A DNA stretch of 64,000 nucleotides from Cavenderia fasciculata (Eukaryota > Evosea > Eumycetozoa > Acytosteliales > Cavenderiaceae). Below the pieces are notes generated by a model. The model saw nothing but the letters and a program-made list of their open reading frames with translations, was not told the origin of the DNA and did not search any database. The stretch spans positions 3,344,801-3,408,800 of the forward strand of contig NW_004457624.1 of NCBI RefSeq assembly GCF_000203815.1, written 5' to 3'. Positions 1 through 12,274 of this stretch are shown one piece after another. Made by a program: the position numbers and the translations under genes. Numbering within the stretch: the first letter of the stretch is position 1; each line of letters opens with the position of its first letter.

Positions 1-279
1 ACATCCAAATTATCGGGGTTCAACAGGATGGGAGAATATTTCCTTTAAAGGAAATAGGTTAGGTAAAAGTTTAACGGGATTGGGGCATTATTACCTTTTT
101 ACAAAACCAATGGTGACACCATCACCATCATTTGTATTGTATAATCGTCGATCCAAACTGATCTTGGCTGCTATGATGTTGTTGATGATGATGATAATAA
201 ATAAACTACTCGATTTGTTTTTTTGATGTTGTTGCAATTTGATAAATTTAAACCAAAAAAGGGTATTCTTTTCTTTTTT

Positions 280-2024
280 TTATGATTGATTCCTTCTTTT
301 TTCATTAAAGTATCGGATGATTGCAGTTTTTTGAAGAGATATACCATCATGTGTAAGATGTTCAGCTGCCCATGACAGATAAAATGATAACTTGTTGGTT
401 GCAAACCTTATTAATTGTAATGTCATTTTTTGGTCATTGGTTGTTGTCGTTGTTGTCGTTGTTGTCGTTGTTTCATTGGTTGTTGTTGTTGGGCGATTAT
501 TGTTATTGATGGTTTGATTTAATAAATCAAAAGATTGATTAAATAATTTATGGCAATGTGAAAGCAATGCAAGTATATACTTTTTATCGGTAAATATAGA
601 TGAAACATCCTCCAAAATAAATGTAGTATTATAATTATTACCATCAAATTTGTTTGTCTAAAAAGAGAAAAGGATTAGTACTAATTTAATAATTATATTA
701 TGTTGATGATGAGTTGTTTCTATAACTATTTAAACATACCATTGATAAAATATTTTGTAAAGATTCAGAAGCAGAATTAAATATTCGCTGACAAGTACTC
801 TTGTTTAAAGTGGTTGATATCTCTAAAATGGTATTACATCCATCAACCAATTCACCAATATCATATTCCGTTTCTCCTTTGGTTGTTTTTGTTTTTGATC
901 CCCAATCTCCATTAAATCTTCTCATTAAAAAACAATATGCATATCTAACGATGGAGTAGAGTAGAAAGAGAGAGAGAGAGAAACAATTAATATAATATAA
1001 ATATAATAATTAATATTTAATACATACACAATATCTAAAAGATTATTAATTAAAGTTGATGATGGGTTTCCAGGGAATATTTTTGATAATGGTACAATAT
1101 TTTCATAAATATCTGGTATATCATCATCATCTTCATCATCAACTATATCATCATCTTTTTCTTGAATTTCAATGATCTTTGTAGTTTGTTGTTGTTGTTC
1201 TTTTTGTATCCACCATGGAACCCATTCTTCTATTGTATTTGATATTGATCCATCTTGAATTGATCTATGGAATTCTTCAATCTCTTCTTTTGTCAATAAT
1301 GCCAATAATTGTTCTTCACTCATATCATCCAAGTTTAATTTAGATAAATCGATTGGTTCTTCTTCTTCTCTATCATCTTGTTCATTTCCATCATTTTGTT
1401 CAACTACATCATGATCATCTTCATCTTCTTGATCGTTGTCATCAATTAAACTATCATATATATTGTCTTCACGATCATAAATCTTTTTCATTTTCTTTAA
1501 TAGGTTGAGTGCTTCGGATGGTGTAGACTTGTCAATCGACTCTAATCCCTCGCGTACCTGTGTCTCGTAAAAAGAGTCTGTACACTTTTCATTATGTTGT
1601 TTGAAGCATTGTGAAGAACAGTATCCAATAAAACATCTTGGACAACTATAAACTGTAAATTGATGATTACATCTAAGATAGATAGATAGACAGATAGATT
1701 TACACATTAATATTATGTTATTTGATATTTTTCATCAATACTTCTAACTCTAACTTTTACTTACATTGTACATAGACCTGATTTGGTTCTAAGATCATTG
1801 CTTCCATTACTATTTACATTGATATTTACATCTTTTTCTTCTTTTTCTTCATCGCCTTGTTGATCGATGACTTGTATCTTGATTGCTTTGTTCTTTGTGA
1901 TGGTTCGTTCGGTCGATGTGTTTGATATCGTTTGTTTATTATTGTCAATGATTTTTAGTACCGATGATATACCATCATCTGTAAAGTCTAAATGATGTCT
2001 TTGTCGTTGTTGTTGTTGTTTCAT
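280..2024 (-). CDS. znhit2: HIT zinc-finger protein, ZNHIT2-like (four exons)
   Basis: Four exons (2024-1765, 1672-1028, 944-740, 657-280) join in frame to 495 residues, all with GT..AG introns. The first splice completes a classic HIT zinc finger with C85, C88, C97, C100, C105, C109, H113 and C117. An acidic Asp/Glu-rich linker follows. The exon 2/3 splice creates a VYAYCFLMRRFNGDW stretch that matches the conserved middle of ZNHIT2 as I recall it. ZNHIT2 in other eukaryotes binds RUVBL1/2 and helps R2TP assemble U5 snRNP and other complexes; that role is inferred from the family. The gene is head-to-head with the LRR gene starting at 2711. The start is the first ATG of the frame. Confidence 0.88.
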
Positions 2025-2710
2025 TGATCGATAACTATCTTTCTATTTTTGTATACAAATAAACAATAACAATCTTGAAACTAATAAAAAAAAAAAAAAC
2101 AAATTTGTACTTACTTCTTCTTCTTTTATCTCTTTCACTATACTACTGTTATAATAATATAACTACTATTTGTTAACTCACCTATAATCACGACGTCACA
2201 ATAAACAAACAAACATCAACAAACATCAACCCATTCAAATATTAATATTAGTACTACTAACACAAAATCAAGATGACAACGATCGAATAATTATAATAAT
2301 AACAGAATTCTTATACAATTATATATAATTGTCCCTACACCTTGTATTACTTATTGATGTTTAAATAAATAATAAATAAATAAATGACACACACAGATAC
2401 AATAAAGTAATAATATTAATAATGCTTATGAAGAGAAGCTATGAGTGCTCACTCAAAGCACACAAAAATAAATGAAATTAAATTGCAACAAAATCAAAAA
2501 ATATCTTTGGGTTGAGTGAGTACTCCGACTGGAAGAGTGAGAGAGTTGTTATTTATGACTGACCGATTTTTGGATGCGCTTACCCTCTTCAACAAAGTCG
2601 GTCAGTCACCTACGTAACTAGCTGGTGCACCAGCTATCTATAAAAGAGAACAATGTAGCTACTCTTTGTTCAGTATACAACCACAACAACAACAACTCAA
2701 CCATTAAATA
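2025..2710. promoter_or_regulatory. Divergent intergenic region with inverted repeats and TATA box
   Basis: This is the shared 5' region of znhit2 (minus) and the LRR gene (plus). It holds an 11-bp perfect inverted repeat (TGACTGACCGA at 2556-2566 and its complement at 2598-2608), an 18-bp perfect palindrome at 2619-2636, and a TATAAAAG at 2639-2646, about 65 bp before the plus-strand ATG. Confidence 0.6.
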
Positions 2711-5029
2711 ATGGATAGTAATAATAACAATAGTACTAGTAATAATAGTTGTAGTAGTAGTAGTAGTAGTATTAAAGTACAATCTCCTTTATTGTCTACT
2801 TCTTCCTCCTCCACCAATGTATCTGCTCCACATGTGTCTATTGCCGTAGTCGATGATGATACTGTCTCTGCTGCTGTCTCTGCTGCTTCTGTGTCTCCCC
2901 CTCTTGCTTGTACAAGTACTACTATCTCTAGTCCACTCATGTCTTTAGATATGTGTCCTTGCCCTCCTCCTCCTCCTCCTCCTCCCCTTGCCGATGCCGA
3001 TTCTGATGCCGATGCTGATGCTAAAGTCTGTGTAGCCACTGCTATGGTGTTAGATCCTTCCCCTTGTCTCCCTTCTTGTCCGTTGGCTAGTATGCAAGTT
3101 GATTCTGATTCCCCTTCCCCTTCCCATTCCCATTCCCCTCCATCTAGTACTTGTCCTAGTCCTTCTCATCAAATCATCGAGATACAACCAATAATTTCAA
3201 AGACATTTAATGATTTAAATAGAAAGTGTCTATTGTCTATTATTCAAAACATTGAAGATGATGTTGACATGCTGTCATTGTTGTTTACGTGCAAGAAGAT
3301 GCTCCATCTTGTGTCGTTGGGCGTTACCTCGGCTCCGTCAAGCGGGCCACTCGTACAGTTGAAGCAAGTGTATCTGATCAACACCGAGGATGGGTTCCGC
3401 CGAGACATTGTGTCCAAGAGAATGACGAGAAACATGTCGTTGCTAGCACTGCGCTCGTTCAAGTGGCAGTGGGACCACGCCGTCGGCTTTGATTTGGTGA
3501 TGGACCAGGACTACATTACCAAGCTGTCGTTACAGACAGGTGTAAAGGACTTCCTCAAGGCACCAACCGACACTTGCAAGCTAGGTATCTGTCTAGGCAA
3601 CATGTCGCATCATGTTGTGCCGTACTCTACCAAGTCTTTGATGGTTAGTTTGTGTCACCGTGATTTTAGCCGTTTGAAGGGGCTCGAGACACTGGTCCAA
3701 AAGCACTGTAAGAGCATGGGCCTCAGCAAGAAGGCACCCCTTCCAGAGTCGTTGACCAAGCTGTACATGTGTCACGGATCATTCGAGTATGCGTCCTTGC
3801 CAAGAGGTCTCCGTGAACTCAACCTGTATCCGGCCGACGAGACGCTTGCGTCGACCCTCACCGAGTTGGATTTGGGTGCGTTGACCGAGCTGACGTCCAT
3901 GTCGCTCAACCACGTACACTTGAACACGCGTACTGGGATGAACACGTTTATGCGTAGTCTGGCAGCCGGCAACAAGACCATGCCAACCAACTTGCGGTTC
4001 CCACCCAACCTACTCCGCTTGAGTGCCATGTCGTCGGTGCTCCACGTGGACGCGTTGCCCACCACACTCGTATCGCTGCACATCAACTGGGCCATCAGCA
4101 ACACCGAGCCGGCCTGGTGCAACCTGACCAAGTTGGTCAGTCTCGAGACTGCACAGTTCTCAGGCGTCCCCATGGAGACGCTCAACCGCATGACGTTCCC
4201 CCGCACACTGCGCTCGCTCACCCTGCTCAACTGCCAGCAGCCCAACCGCGCCATCCGATTTGCGCCGCCTGCCGCCTTGGAGAAACTGATCGTCGAGCCG
4301 TTCACCCTCGTCTCTTCCGTGCCCGCGTCCGTCACCAACCTCCTGCTCAAAGGCAAGGGCGAGCGCATGCCGGCCGAGTTTATCCCGCGCACGGTCACCA
4401 AACTCTCTCTTCTCTGGGTCGACGAAGACAAGCTGCAAAACGTCATCCCATCGTCTGTCCGCGACCTCAAGACTGACTACCTACTCAAGCCAGTCTTTTT
4501 ACCACCCCTTCCTCTCCTATCCTACGAGATATACTGTCTTCAGCCATTTGCGTCCGCCCCATACGCCGACAACCGTACATCGCAGTCTATTACAACACTC
4601 CATCTTCGCGGTAGTGTCCCAGGAGCCACCCGATCCATTTCACAGCTTTTCCAAGCCAACTCGATTCCTCGATCGGTCACGCACCTCAAGATCAAGCTCG
4701 ACGTCCCCTCGCCATCACTTCGTTTCTCGTTTCGCCTGACCGAGATCTTTGCTCGATCCAATATCACCCGTATCTCTGTCGAGTTGGTATCCGATGCCAA
4801 AATAAAGGATGGCAAGGTGTCCACCTACCATATCCGTCGCGACCCCAACACCAGCTCCAAGCATGTGTTCGTGGTCGAACAAAACAGTCTCTATGGTGGA
4901 TTCATCGACATCACCAATCCTGCCATCACCCACTACTTGAATGTTAAAAAGTCTGGTCCTTTCATCTCTACCAATTCAATTTGTACAACTTCATCCTCTT
5001 CATCATCAAGATCAACAAAAAGAAAATAA
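2711..5029 (+). CDS. LRR/FNIP-like dictyostelid protein with F-box-like segment
   Basis: A single exon of 772 residues. The first 155 or so residues are low complexity (Ser, Asn, Pro, and an Asp-Ala repeat). An F-box-like helix set follows (LNRKCLLSIIQNIEDDVDML, then LFTCKKML). The rest is a run of irregular leucine-rich units of the pattern LPxxLxxLxL, such as LPRGLRELNLYPADE and FPRTLRSLTLLNCQ, resembling the large dictyostelid FNIP/LRR expansions. F-box proteins recruit substrates to SCF ubiquitin ligases; here that is only an inference from a weak motif. The core (about 3300-4900) is markedly GC-rich compared with the AT-rich ends, which produces long spurious antisense frames. The start ATG lies just downstream of the TATA box. 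Confidence 0.8.
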   Translation: MDSNNNNSTSNNSCSSSSSSIKVQSPLLSTSSSSTNVSAPHVSIAVVDDDTVSAAVSAASVSPPLACTSTTISSPLMSLDMCPCPPPPPPPPLADADSDADADAKVCVATAMVLDPSPCLPSCPLASMQVDSDSPSPSHSHSPPSSTCPSPSHQIIEIQPIISKTFNDLNRKCLLSIIQNIEDDVDMLSLLFTCKKMLHLVSLGVTSAPSSGPLVQLKQVYLINTEDGFRRDIVSKRMTRNMSLLALRSFKWQWDHAVGFDLVMDQDYITKLSLQTGVKDFLKAPTDTCKLGICLGNMSHHVVPYSTKSLMVSLCHRDFSRLKGLETLVQKHCKSMGLSKKAPLPESLTKLYMCHGSFEYASLPRGLRELNLYPADETLASTLTELDLGALTELTSMSLNHVHLNTRTGMNTFMRSLAAGNKTMPTNLRFPPNLLRLSAMSSVLHVDALPTTLVSLHINWAISNTEPAWCNLTKLVSLETAQFSGVPMETLNRMTFPRTLRSLTLLNCQQPNRAIRFAPPAALEKLIVEPFTLVSSVPASVTNLLLKGKGERMPAEFIPRTVTKLSLLWVDEDKLQNVIPSSVRDLKTDYLLKPVFLPPLPLLSYEIYCLQPFASAPYADNRTSQSITTLHLRGSVPGATRSISQLFQANSIPRSVTHLKIKLDVPSPSLRFSFRLTEIFARSNITRISVELVSDAKIKDGKVSTYHIRRDPNTSSKHVFVVEQNSLYGGFIDITNPAITHYLNVKKSGPFISTNSICTTSSSSSSRSTKRK

Positions 5030-5440
5030 ACTAAACTAAAATATTTATTTATTTATTTAATTTAAATTTTGGGTGTGACTCATGGAAAGTTTAATTAAAC
5101 CTAAATTTCGAGGGTTGTGTGAAGATATTGTGTTAAATAAATTCAAAACTAGCAGTAATAATAATTACAATATACATAGAGAGAGAGAGAGAGAGAGAGA
5201 GAAGAGATACATATAGATAGATAGATATAGATATTAGATAGATAAGAAGAAGAAGAGGAAGAGGAAGGAGGTGTCATGACAATTTAATACAACAAGACAA
5301 CATCAAATTTGTAACATCAAAAAATAGAATAATAATAATAATAATAATAAATACATATTGTATCTTGTAGTACCTATCTCTTTATTATATAAATAGAGAG
5401 ATATAAGATAGAGAGATAGATAGAAAGATATATAGAAGAG
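5030..5440. repeat. Intergenic region with GA and TAGA microsatellites
   Basis: AT-rich spacer between two plus-strand genes. It contains a (GA)n run near 5180-5202, TAGATAGA arrays near 5213-5235 and 5408-5425, and an (AAT)n run near 5331-5350. No gene is seen. Confidence 0.6.
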
Positions 5441-8400
5441 ATGATGTCTCAATACCATACACAAAAGATGCAAAGATTAAAAGAAGAAGCTGAACAACAC
5501 CAACAGCAACAACAACAACAACAATCATCATCTCCACAAAGAACTCCACCAATGTTGACTACTGGTGGAGGGTTTAGGAATGTAGGTCCTCCTCTTAACC
5601 CTACCCCATCACCAAGTAACAATAATAATAGTAGTTTAGGTATTAATGGTAATAGTATGATGAATAATAATAATAATAACCAATCAATGAGAAGATCAAG
5701 TGGTGGAAGTAGTACATTGACAGGTTCAGGTAGTAATAATGGAGGTGGAGGAGGTGGTATAGTTGGAGATCAAACAACTTTATTATATAATCATCAACCA
5801 AATAATAATCATCATCATCAACAACATAACCATCATCCAAATCAACATATGAATAATGGAGGACAAATGATGATGAGAATGAAACCAAATAAATTTATGG
5901 TAACTTATACTGTTGGAGCAGTAGGAGGTCAACAACATTGCTTTGGAGTTAATGCTATGGCACATTGTAGTGATAGTAATACTTTATTTACTGCTGGTAG
6001 AGATTCAACTATTAAATCATGGTCATTGGATCATAGCAATACTACTACACCCACGGTTCAACATAAACGTAGTTTCCAAGATCATTCAGATTGGGTCAAC
6101 GATCTATTCCTAAGTAAAGATCAACAACATTGTAAGTAGTATCAATAATATATATACATAATAAATGATGTTTAATAATATTGATAATCTATCTCAATAT
6201 TTATTTTAGTGGTCAGTTCATCATCAGATTCAACGATTAAAATATGGAATGTAAATAATGCAGAATGTATAAAAACCCTATCAAAACCTCATGAAGATTA
6301 TGTAAAATCATTGGCCTACTCTCCATTGGTCAATGTATTTGCATCGTCTGGTTTAGATTCAAATATCATTCTTTGGGATTTAAATGAATGTATAAATATT
6401 ACTTCAATCAATTTAAATGGTAATTGTAGTAGTAGTATTACTAATCCTTTAAATGCAACTTCATTAAAACAACAACAACAACAACAACAAAAAATACCTA
6501 TTACAACAAAAGAATCAATTGATGAAGAAGAAGATGATGAAGATGATGATGAAGAAGAAGAAGAAATGGAAGAAAAAAGTAATAATAATAATAATAATCA
6601 ATTTAATCAATTTAATCAATTTAATGGATCAAAATTATCACCAATGTATAAAGGAAATAGACAAATTGTAGGAAGAGCAGGAGGAGATGGTGTATCAATA
6701 TATAGTTTGGCCATGAATGAACAAGCAACTTTGGTTATGGCGGGATCAACTGGACGGACTATTCACGGATGGGATATACGTGCCGGTCAAGTAGTACTCA
6801 AGCTCAAAGGACATGTTGACAATGTACGATCATTGACAATGAGTCCCGATGGTAAAATGTGTGTTTCAGCGAGTTCAGATGGAACATTTAGATTGTGGGA
6901 TGTTGGTATGCGAAAGTGTGTTCACACCTTTGACGATGTTCATCAAGATTCTGTTTGGAAGGTGATTGCAGACCAATCATTTAATCATATTATATCTGGT
7001 GGTCGTGACGGTTACGTCTATAGTACAGATCTAAGAACATTGGAATCAACACCAATCGCAAAAGAACCTCATCCAATTCTTGGTCTATTATTGGAAGAAT
7101 ATGAAAATAGAATTTGGGTTTCAACAACAGATTCAACTATAAAAAATTATAATTTAAAGGTTGAAAAAGAAAAAGAAAAGGAAAAAGAAAAAGAAAAAGA
7201 AAAAGAAATTAGATTTGTTGATGAACAAGATAATAACCCAACAAATTCAACGAGTAATATTCTTGAATCATTATCTTCTTGTCCATTAATTTCAATTAAA
7301 GGTAGAGCAGGAATTATTAAACATCATTTGTTAAATAATCGTAGATATTTATTAACAAGAGATACAGACGATTGTACAAGTCTTTGGGATATAACCAAAG
7401 GCGAGTTGATAGAGTCGTATGGTCAATCGGTAGATTTTGATAAAAAGATTGAAGAATTGGTGGAAATTGTATCGATTCCCAAATGGATGTCGATCGATAC
7501 CAAAACTGGTGGTATTAATATAACTTTGGAAATACCTCAATGTTTCAAGGCAGATGTGAACCTATTAAACCTTGGTGTCACTCTTTTGGATGGTGAAGAA
7601 GATTCAATCTATAACATTGGTGAAAGAGTTTTATCAAGTTTATTTGCAAATTGGAAATTATTAAAAATTAAAAAGGAAAAGGAAAAGGATAAAAAGGAAA
7701 AGGAAAAGGAAAAAGATGAAGATGATGGAGAAGATGGAAATCAAAATGATGATAATCATTCAATTGTTAGTGGTTCAAGTCAAGTTACAAATGTTAATCC
7801 AATTGATTCACCAAGTTTATTGGTTGTTGATATTGCAAGAAAATCAAATAACAGCAATGTTAAAGAGAGATCCAATTTAAATTTAAATTCATCAACTCAA
7901 TCTAGTAGTACAACAACTCCAATTAATAGTCTAACACCAAATACAAGTACAAATTCAATTGAAGGTTTATTACATCAAAATCAACAAACAAATAATAATT
8001 CAAATAATAGGAGAATAATATTTGATTTACCAAAAGATACATCTATTAGAATTTGGGAAGAGAATTCAGGTCATACATTGATGCGTAAATCAAGATTGGA
8101 TGAATTCACAGGACAAGAAGGTTTGCCACAATGGATATCTGATTGTCTATTAAATGGTATTTATAAATTGGCACCAGATCCATCACAAAAATTGGTCATC
8201 TTTTTATCTCCATTTGAATCATTCAATAATAGTAATAATTATAATAATAATAATCATTCAAATGGTTTTGCCAATGCTTCTTCTTCTTCATCTTCTGTTT
8301 CAGTTGGACCACGTCAAAAAATACCATGTAATACAAATTCAAGTGTACTCATTAAAAGGGTTTGTTTACATGTTGCACAAAAAGCTCAATCTCCTCCACA

Positions 8401-8605
8401 GTACCTAGTCGATATCATGGCCAATCCAAGTATTCCACCCGATGAATACATTGAAATCCTTTGTCAAGGCAAAGTCCTCCTCCCAAAGTACACTTTACAA
8501 ACTGTCAAAACATTCTTTTGGAAATCAAGTGATGATATTCAACTTTTTTATCGATTTAAATCATTATCAAATATTAATCATCATTTTAAATCATTAAAGA
8601 AATAG
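5441..8605 (+). CDS. wdr48: WDR48/UAF1-like WD-repeat protein (two exons)
   Basis: Exons 5441-6131 and 6210-8605 join as CAT-T|TG-GTC and give 1028 residues. A Gln/Asn/His/Gly-rich leader of about 160 residues is followed by WD40 repeats (SDSTIKIWNVNN, SGLDSNIILWDLNE, SSDGTFRLWDVG). Acidic and Glu-Lys low-complexity inserts interrupt the propeller region. The C-terminus carries the WDR48-type ubiquitin-like segment (YIEILCQGKVLLPKYTLQTV, then FFWKSSDDIQLFYR). In other eukaryotes WDR48 is the activating partner of the deubiquitinases USP1, USP12 and USP46, with roles in DNA repair and trafficking; function here is inferred from that orthology. It is longer than the human protein because of the inserts. 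Confidence 0.92.
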
Positions 8606-9891
8606 AAAAGAAATTATTTTTTTTCGCATCCAATATTTACTCAGTTGTTTAATGAAGTTCACCACGACACATACATATAATATACATATATACACGCATA
8701 TGTGCCGACACTGGCTTTTTTGTGTTTGTCTTTTTACAATCTAATCGAATAACAAAGATCAATATCATCTATCATTTAAAAAGATATGAGGAACAAATTA
8801 ATTAAATTAACCCCCAACCAAGGGTTGTACATGGGTGGGTGAGTGAGTGAGTGGGTACTCTTTAAAAACATATATATATATATTAATCGAAGGGTGGAGG
8901 TGGTTTGTTCACTAGTACGTCGAATTTGTTTGTTTTTTTTTTCTTCAACCACCCTACCCTTGCACTCTGAGACAGCTGAAATGAGCTGTTGTCATTGTTA
9001 TATTTAAAGGTTTAAACCTATTTTTATCTTTGCTGCTGTGATGATGTTAAAGATAATGTGATGATGATGTTGGTTCCATCATGTTCAATAGACAACCCTC
9101 CCCATCTCTATCAACTCACCTCTCATTCAAAATTGGAAATATCGATATAGGAATGATATGTGATATTCAACCCAACGTTGATTCATCATCATCATCAATC
9201 ATTTGATTTATTTCACCCATCGGTGCGTGGGAAAGGGGAGGTGGTGAAGGTTCAAGTTGATAAACAAGAAGAAGAAGAATCATCATCATTCATCAAACAA
9301 ACAAAACAAACCTAAACCCACCCTCTCCTTTCTCTCTTTATAACAATTTTTTTTTTTAAAAGAGAGTTACTTTTACATTTTATATATATAGTAATGCACT
9401 CATGTTGTCATTTCCAACTCTGTCCCTTCTTCTCGTTGTTATTGTAGTACTACTTTATCAATATTGATTTTTTTAATAATAGGTTGCCGTTGTTGTTGTT
9501 GTTCCATCCATCCACATTCACCCCCACCCACTTCCCTCCTACTACTACTACAACTACTACTTTTACTTGTTTTAAAAATATTATAGAGAGAGAGAGAGTG
9601 AAGTTGGTTCAGTTTTTTTTTTAAAATATCCCCATAACTCATCACAACAACAACATATATATATGTATGGGTAATACAACAATACAGTACAATATCATCC
9701 ATCGTACCCACCCATTATTTTGAAAATAATAAATATTATTTATGTTTTAAAACAACCATTCATCATCAAAAATTCCATATTCATTATACCTACCTTTTCC
9801 ATCATCTCTCTTTAAATATAATATTTAAAACAACAACAAATCAATCTCTTTTTCTTTTTTTTAAAATTTGATCAATCATCAAAAAAAAAAG
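8606..9891. other. Long intergenic region, no gene seen
   Basis: 1.3 kb of AT-rich DNA with GAGT/GTGA runs near 8837-8855, an (AT)n run near 8870-8882, a GA run near 9585-9600, and TC-rich stretches. Open frames here are low complexity and not convincing. It probably holds the 3' UTR of wdr48 and the promoter of the next gene. Confidence 0.5.
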
Positions 9892-11943
9892 ATGGATATA
9901 ACATTTAATAATAATAATCTTGGAAAATCGACCATGATTTTTAATAAATCAACCTTTAAAAGATTTTCGTCACAATTTTCATTGTTTTCATCACCACCAC
10001 CACAATCATCTACATCTACATTAAATATCAATAATAATAATAATAATAATAATAGTAATAATAATTTATCAACTTCAACAAGTTTTGGAAATAATTTAAA
10101 TTTAATTTTAAATAATGATAATCATCATCAAGATCAAATCATATTGCAAGAGGCTGAATCTTGTTATATTTCATCATCCAATATTATTAATTATAATTTA
10201 CCAACATTACCATTGGTAGTACAAAGAAAAGTGATTGAATGTTATTGGAGAGTTTACTGGTTCAATGATGAAATCAATGTAAAGGATCGATCAAAGTTGG
10301 CATTGGTCTCTAGAGAATGGTTTGATCAGAGTGCCAAATTTTTCAACAATACCATCAAGAAACCATTCAATCCAATGAAAGATGATTTCTACCAATTTCA
10401 AAAACATCTTCAAAACCCATACTGTCTCTACAAACATTTTAGTAGTATATTATTTAGTTCACAATTCAATCCAAGTGAATTCCGTATCAACTATTGTCTC
10501 TCACAATTTAATTTAATCCTTGATCAATTAATTGATAATATTGAACAATTTAAATTAAACTCTAATAATGGAAATATTGATTCTCTTTGGGAAAATCAAA
10601 ATCAAAATAACTCTAATAATAATAATAATAATAATAATAATATGGAGATTAAAATTAGAGCAAGTAGAAATCCAATTATAAATTTATTTTATAAATTTAA
10701 AAATGCAACTTTAAAGAATACCAATTCAGCCTATAATAATAGTTTTCAACAAATATATAGTATGATATTTGATCGATTGGATACGATTGATATCAAGGCA
10801 CTCAATAGTTATTTGTTGCTGCCGCATGTCCAAAAGTACACCAATACATTGTTGGATCTGACAAGAGAGTGCAATGAAAAGATTATCCGTCTCAAAAACT
10901 ATAGTCGTGGTGAGACATCTCCCATCATCTACTACCACAATGCTTTGTTTCAAGATGAAAAGATCTTTGAAACACTCGAGCACCTAGATGCCACCCATTT
11001 GGTATCTGTCAGCGCACCACCCTTTGCCTCGTTACCAGACCTTCTTCGTCGATGCAAGAACCTATCCTTTTTCGTCATTCGTCATGCTAGTATCAAAACA
11101 CAAATCTCGGCCGAGTATTCTATGGAAATTATCCAATCTCTACCTCCATCGGTAGTCAAGATCCTATTTGACTTTTCAGCCAAAACATTCAAGATTCCAT
11201 ACCACCTTTTGACTCCTGGTCGGTTCCCTCGTCTCGTCTCGCTATTTGTCACCAAAGAGGAAAAGACAACCGATGAATACTATCAATTCCTTGATACCAA
11301 TACCCATATATCTGATATTCGTCTAACTTGTTGTAGCAACGACACTACCAATTCTCTATTGACCAAAGTAATGAAAGAAAGAAAGAATATTACAATGTGG
11401 TATGTCTCTTGTCAAAATCCTTCTTTATCCAATTCAACCATTCCTAGTACAACTCTGACAACTGGCCAATCGTCGTCTGAATCCCAACCAAATGCATTAT
11501 ATCAACCACATTTAAACCTTCACGTACGCGTTAGATACCTTCGTATCGATTGCTTTTCATCGATTCCATCGAATCTTTCAAAATATGTTTTCCTTCAAAA
11601 CCTGGAAATCTACTTTATGGACGTTAGAAATGAATCATTTCAACAATTGGCTCAGTTTGTCACAGACATGCAGACGGTCCAAGTAAACATTTTAAAAAAA
11701 CTTACAGTCAAACTACCAACCATCTCCAAAGAGGCTCGACTCAAATCCATCTGCTTTAAACCTCTCTTTATGGCACTGTGTAAAAGTTCTGTCGACTATA
11801 TAAGAATCGATCTTCCCTTTTTCAAGCCTCCCAACACCAAATACGAATTAAAACACCGCGATACAAAGGTTATGGATTCTCATTATTTCTATGAAAATAC
11901 TTTAAATACCTTTACCTTTACTTTTAAACCTCAATTTAAATAA
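9892..11943 (+). CDS. F-box-like/LRR dictyostelid protein
   Basis: A single exon of 683 residues. The chosen ATG at 9892 follows an A-rich leader, as is usual in dictyostelids; the frame is open upstream but has no earlier ATG. Residues up to about 90 are Asn/Ser-rich. An F-box-like unit follows (LPLVVQRKVIECYWRVYWFN, then LALVSREWFDQ). The remainder consists of irregular Leu-rich strands. I do not recognise a specific orthologue. It belongs with the amplified dictyostelid F-box/LRR families, for which a substrate-receptor role is a guess. An Asn tract lies near 10613-10645. Confidence 0.78.
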   Translation: MDITFNNNNLGKSTMIFNKSTFKRFSSQFSLFSSPPPQSSTSTLNINNNNNNNNSNNNLSTSTSFGNNLNLILNNDNHHQDQIILQEAESCYISSSNIINYNLPTLPLVVQRKVIECYWRVYWFNDEINVKDRSKLALVSREWFDQSAKFFNNTIKKPFNPMKDDFYQFQKHLQNPYCLYKHFSSILFSSQFNPSEFRINYCLSQFNLILDQLIDNIEQFKLNSNNGNIDSLWENQNQNNSNNNNNNNNNMEIKIRASRNPIINLFYKFKNATLKNTNSAYNNSFQQIYSMIFDRLDTIDIKALNSYLLLPHVQKYTNTLLDLTRECNEKIIRLKNYSRGETSPIIYYHNALFQDEKIFETLEHLDATHLVSVSAPPFASLPDLLRRCKNLSFFVIRHASIKTQISAEYSMEIIQSLPPSVVKILFDFSAKTFKIPYHLLTPGRFPRLVSLFVTKEEKTTDEYYQFLDTNTHISDIRLTCCSNDTTNSLLTKVMKERKNITMWYVSCQNPSLSNSTIPSTTLTTGQSSSESQPNALYQPHLNLHVRVRYLRIDCFSSIPSNLSKYVFLQNLEIYFMDVRNESFQQLAQFVTDMQTVQVNILKKLTVKLPTISKEARLKSICFKPLFMALCKSSVDYIRIDLPFFKPPNTKYELKHRDTKVMDSHYFYENTLNTFTFTFKPQFK

Positions 11944-12274
11944 AAAGTAAAAAATAAAAAATAAAAAAAATTTAATAATTAATTAAAAATACATTGGATT
12001 TGTTTTTTTTTTTTTTGTAGTGTTACATTTTTGAATTCTTTCTATTAGAGAATTTAATTATAATCTTCTTGAACACTTTTATAAAAGTGTAAACTTGTGC
12101 AGAAATATTCTGGCAATTATTTTTTTCACCAGTTTTTACTCAATTGGATATTTAAACTAATAATCTGTACAGGGGACAAGAGAAATCTTGCACCAACCAA
12201 TTAAATCAAATAAATCTAAAAAAAAATCCACTCGAGCCCTGCGGCAAAAAAAAGTGAGATAGGACAAAAAAGAG
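11944..12274. other. Spacer between F-box/LRR gene and tRNA-Gly
   Basis: AT-rich DNA with A and T runs and a short inverted repeat, ACACTTTTATAAAAGTGT, at 12074-12091. No gene is seen. The T-run that serves as the tRNA terminator (on the minus strand) lies at 12266-12271. Confidence 0.5.

Noticed and set aside
40-55. 16-bp palindrome TTTCCTTTAAAGGAAA
   Set aside because: A short A/T-rich palindrome at the window edge without a partner or adjacent start site. It is likely chance in AT-rich DNA.
3772-4824. Minus-strand frames opposite the LRR gene
   Set aside because: Shadows caused by GC-rich third positions. The plus-strand protein has clear LRR structure.
5643-5965. Tyr/His/Asp-rich minus-strand frames
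   Set aside because: Antisense readings of the Asn/His/Gln repeats in wdr48 exon 1.
9630-9640. CCCATAAC resembling the DUSE element of dictyostelid non-coding RNA genes
   Set aside because: Only a partial match, and no class I RNA stem or other RNA signature follows at the expected distance.
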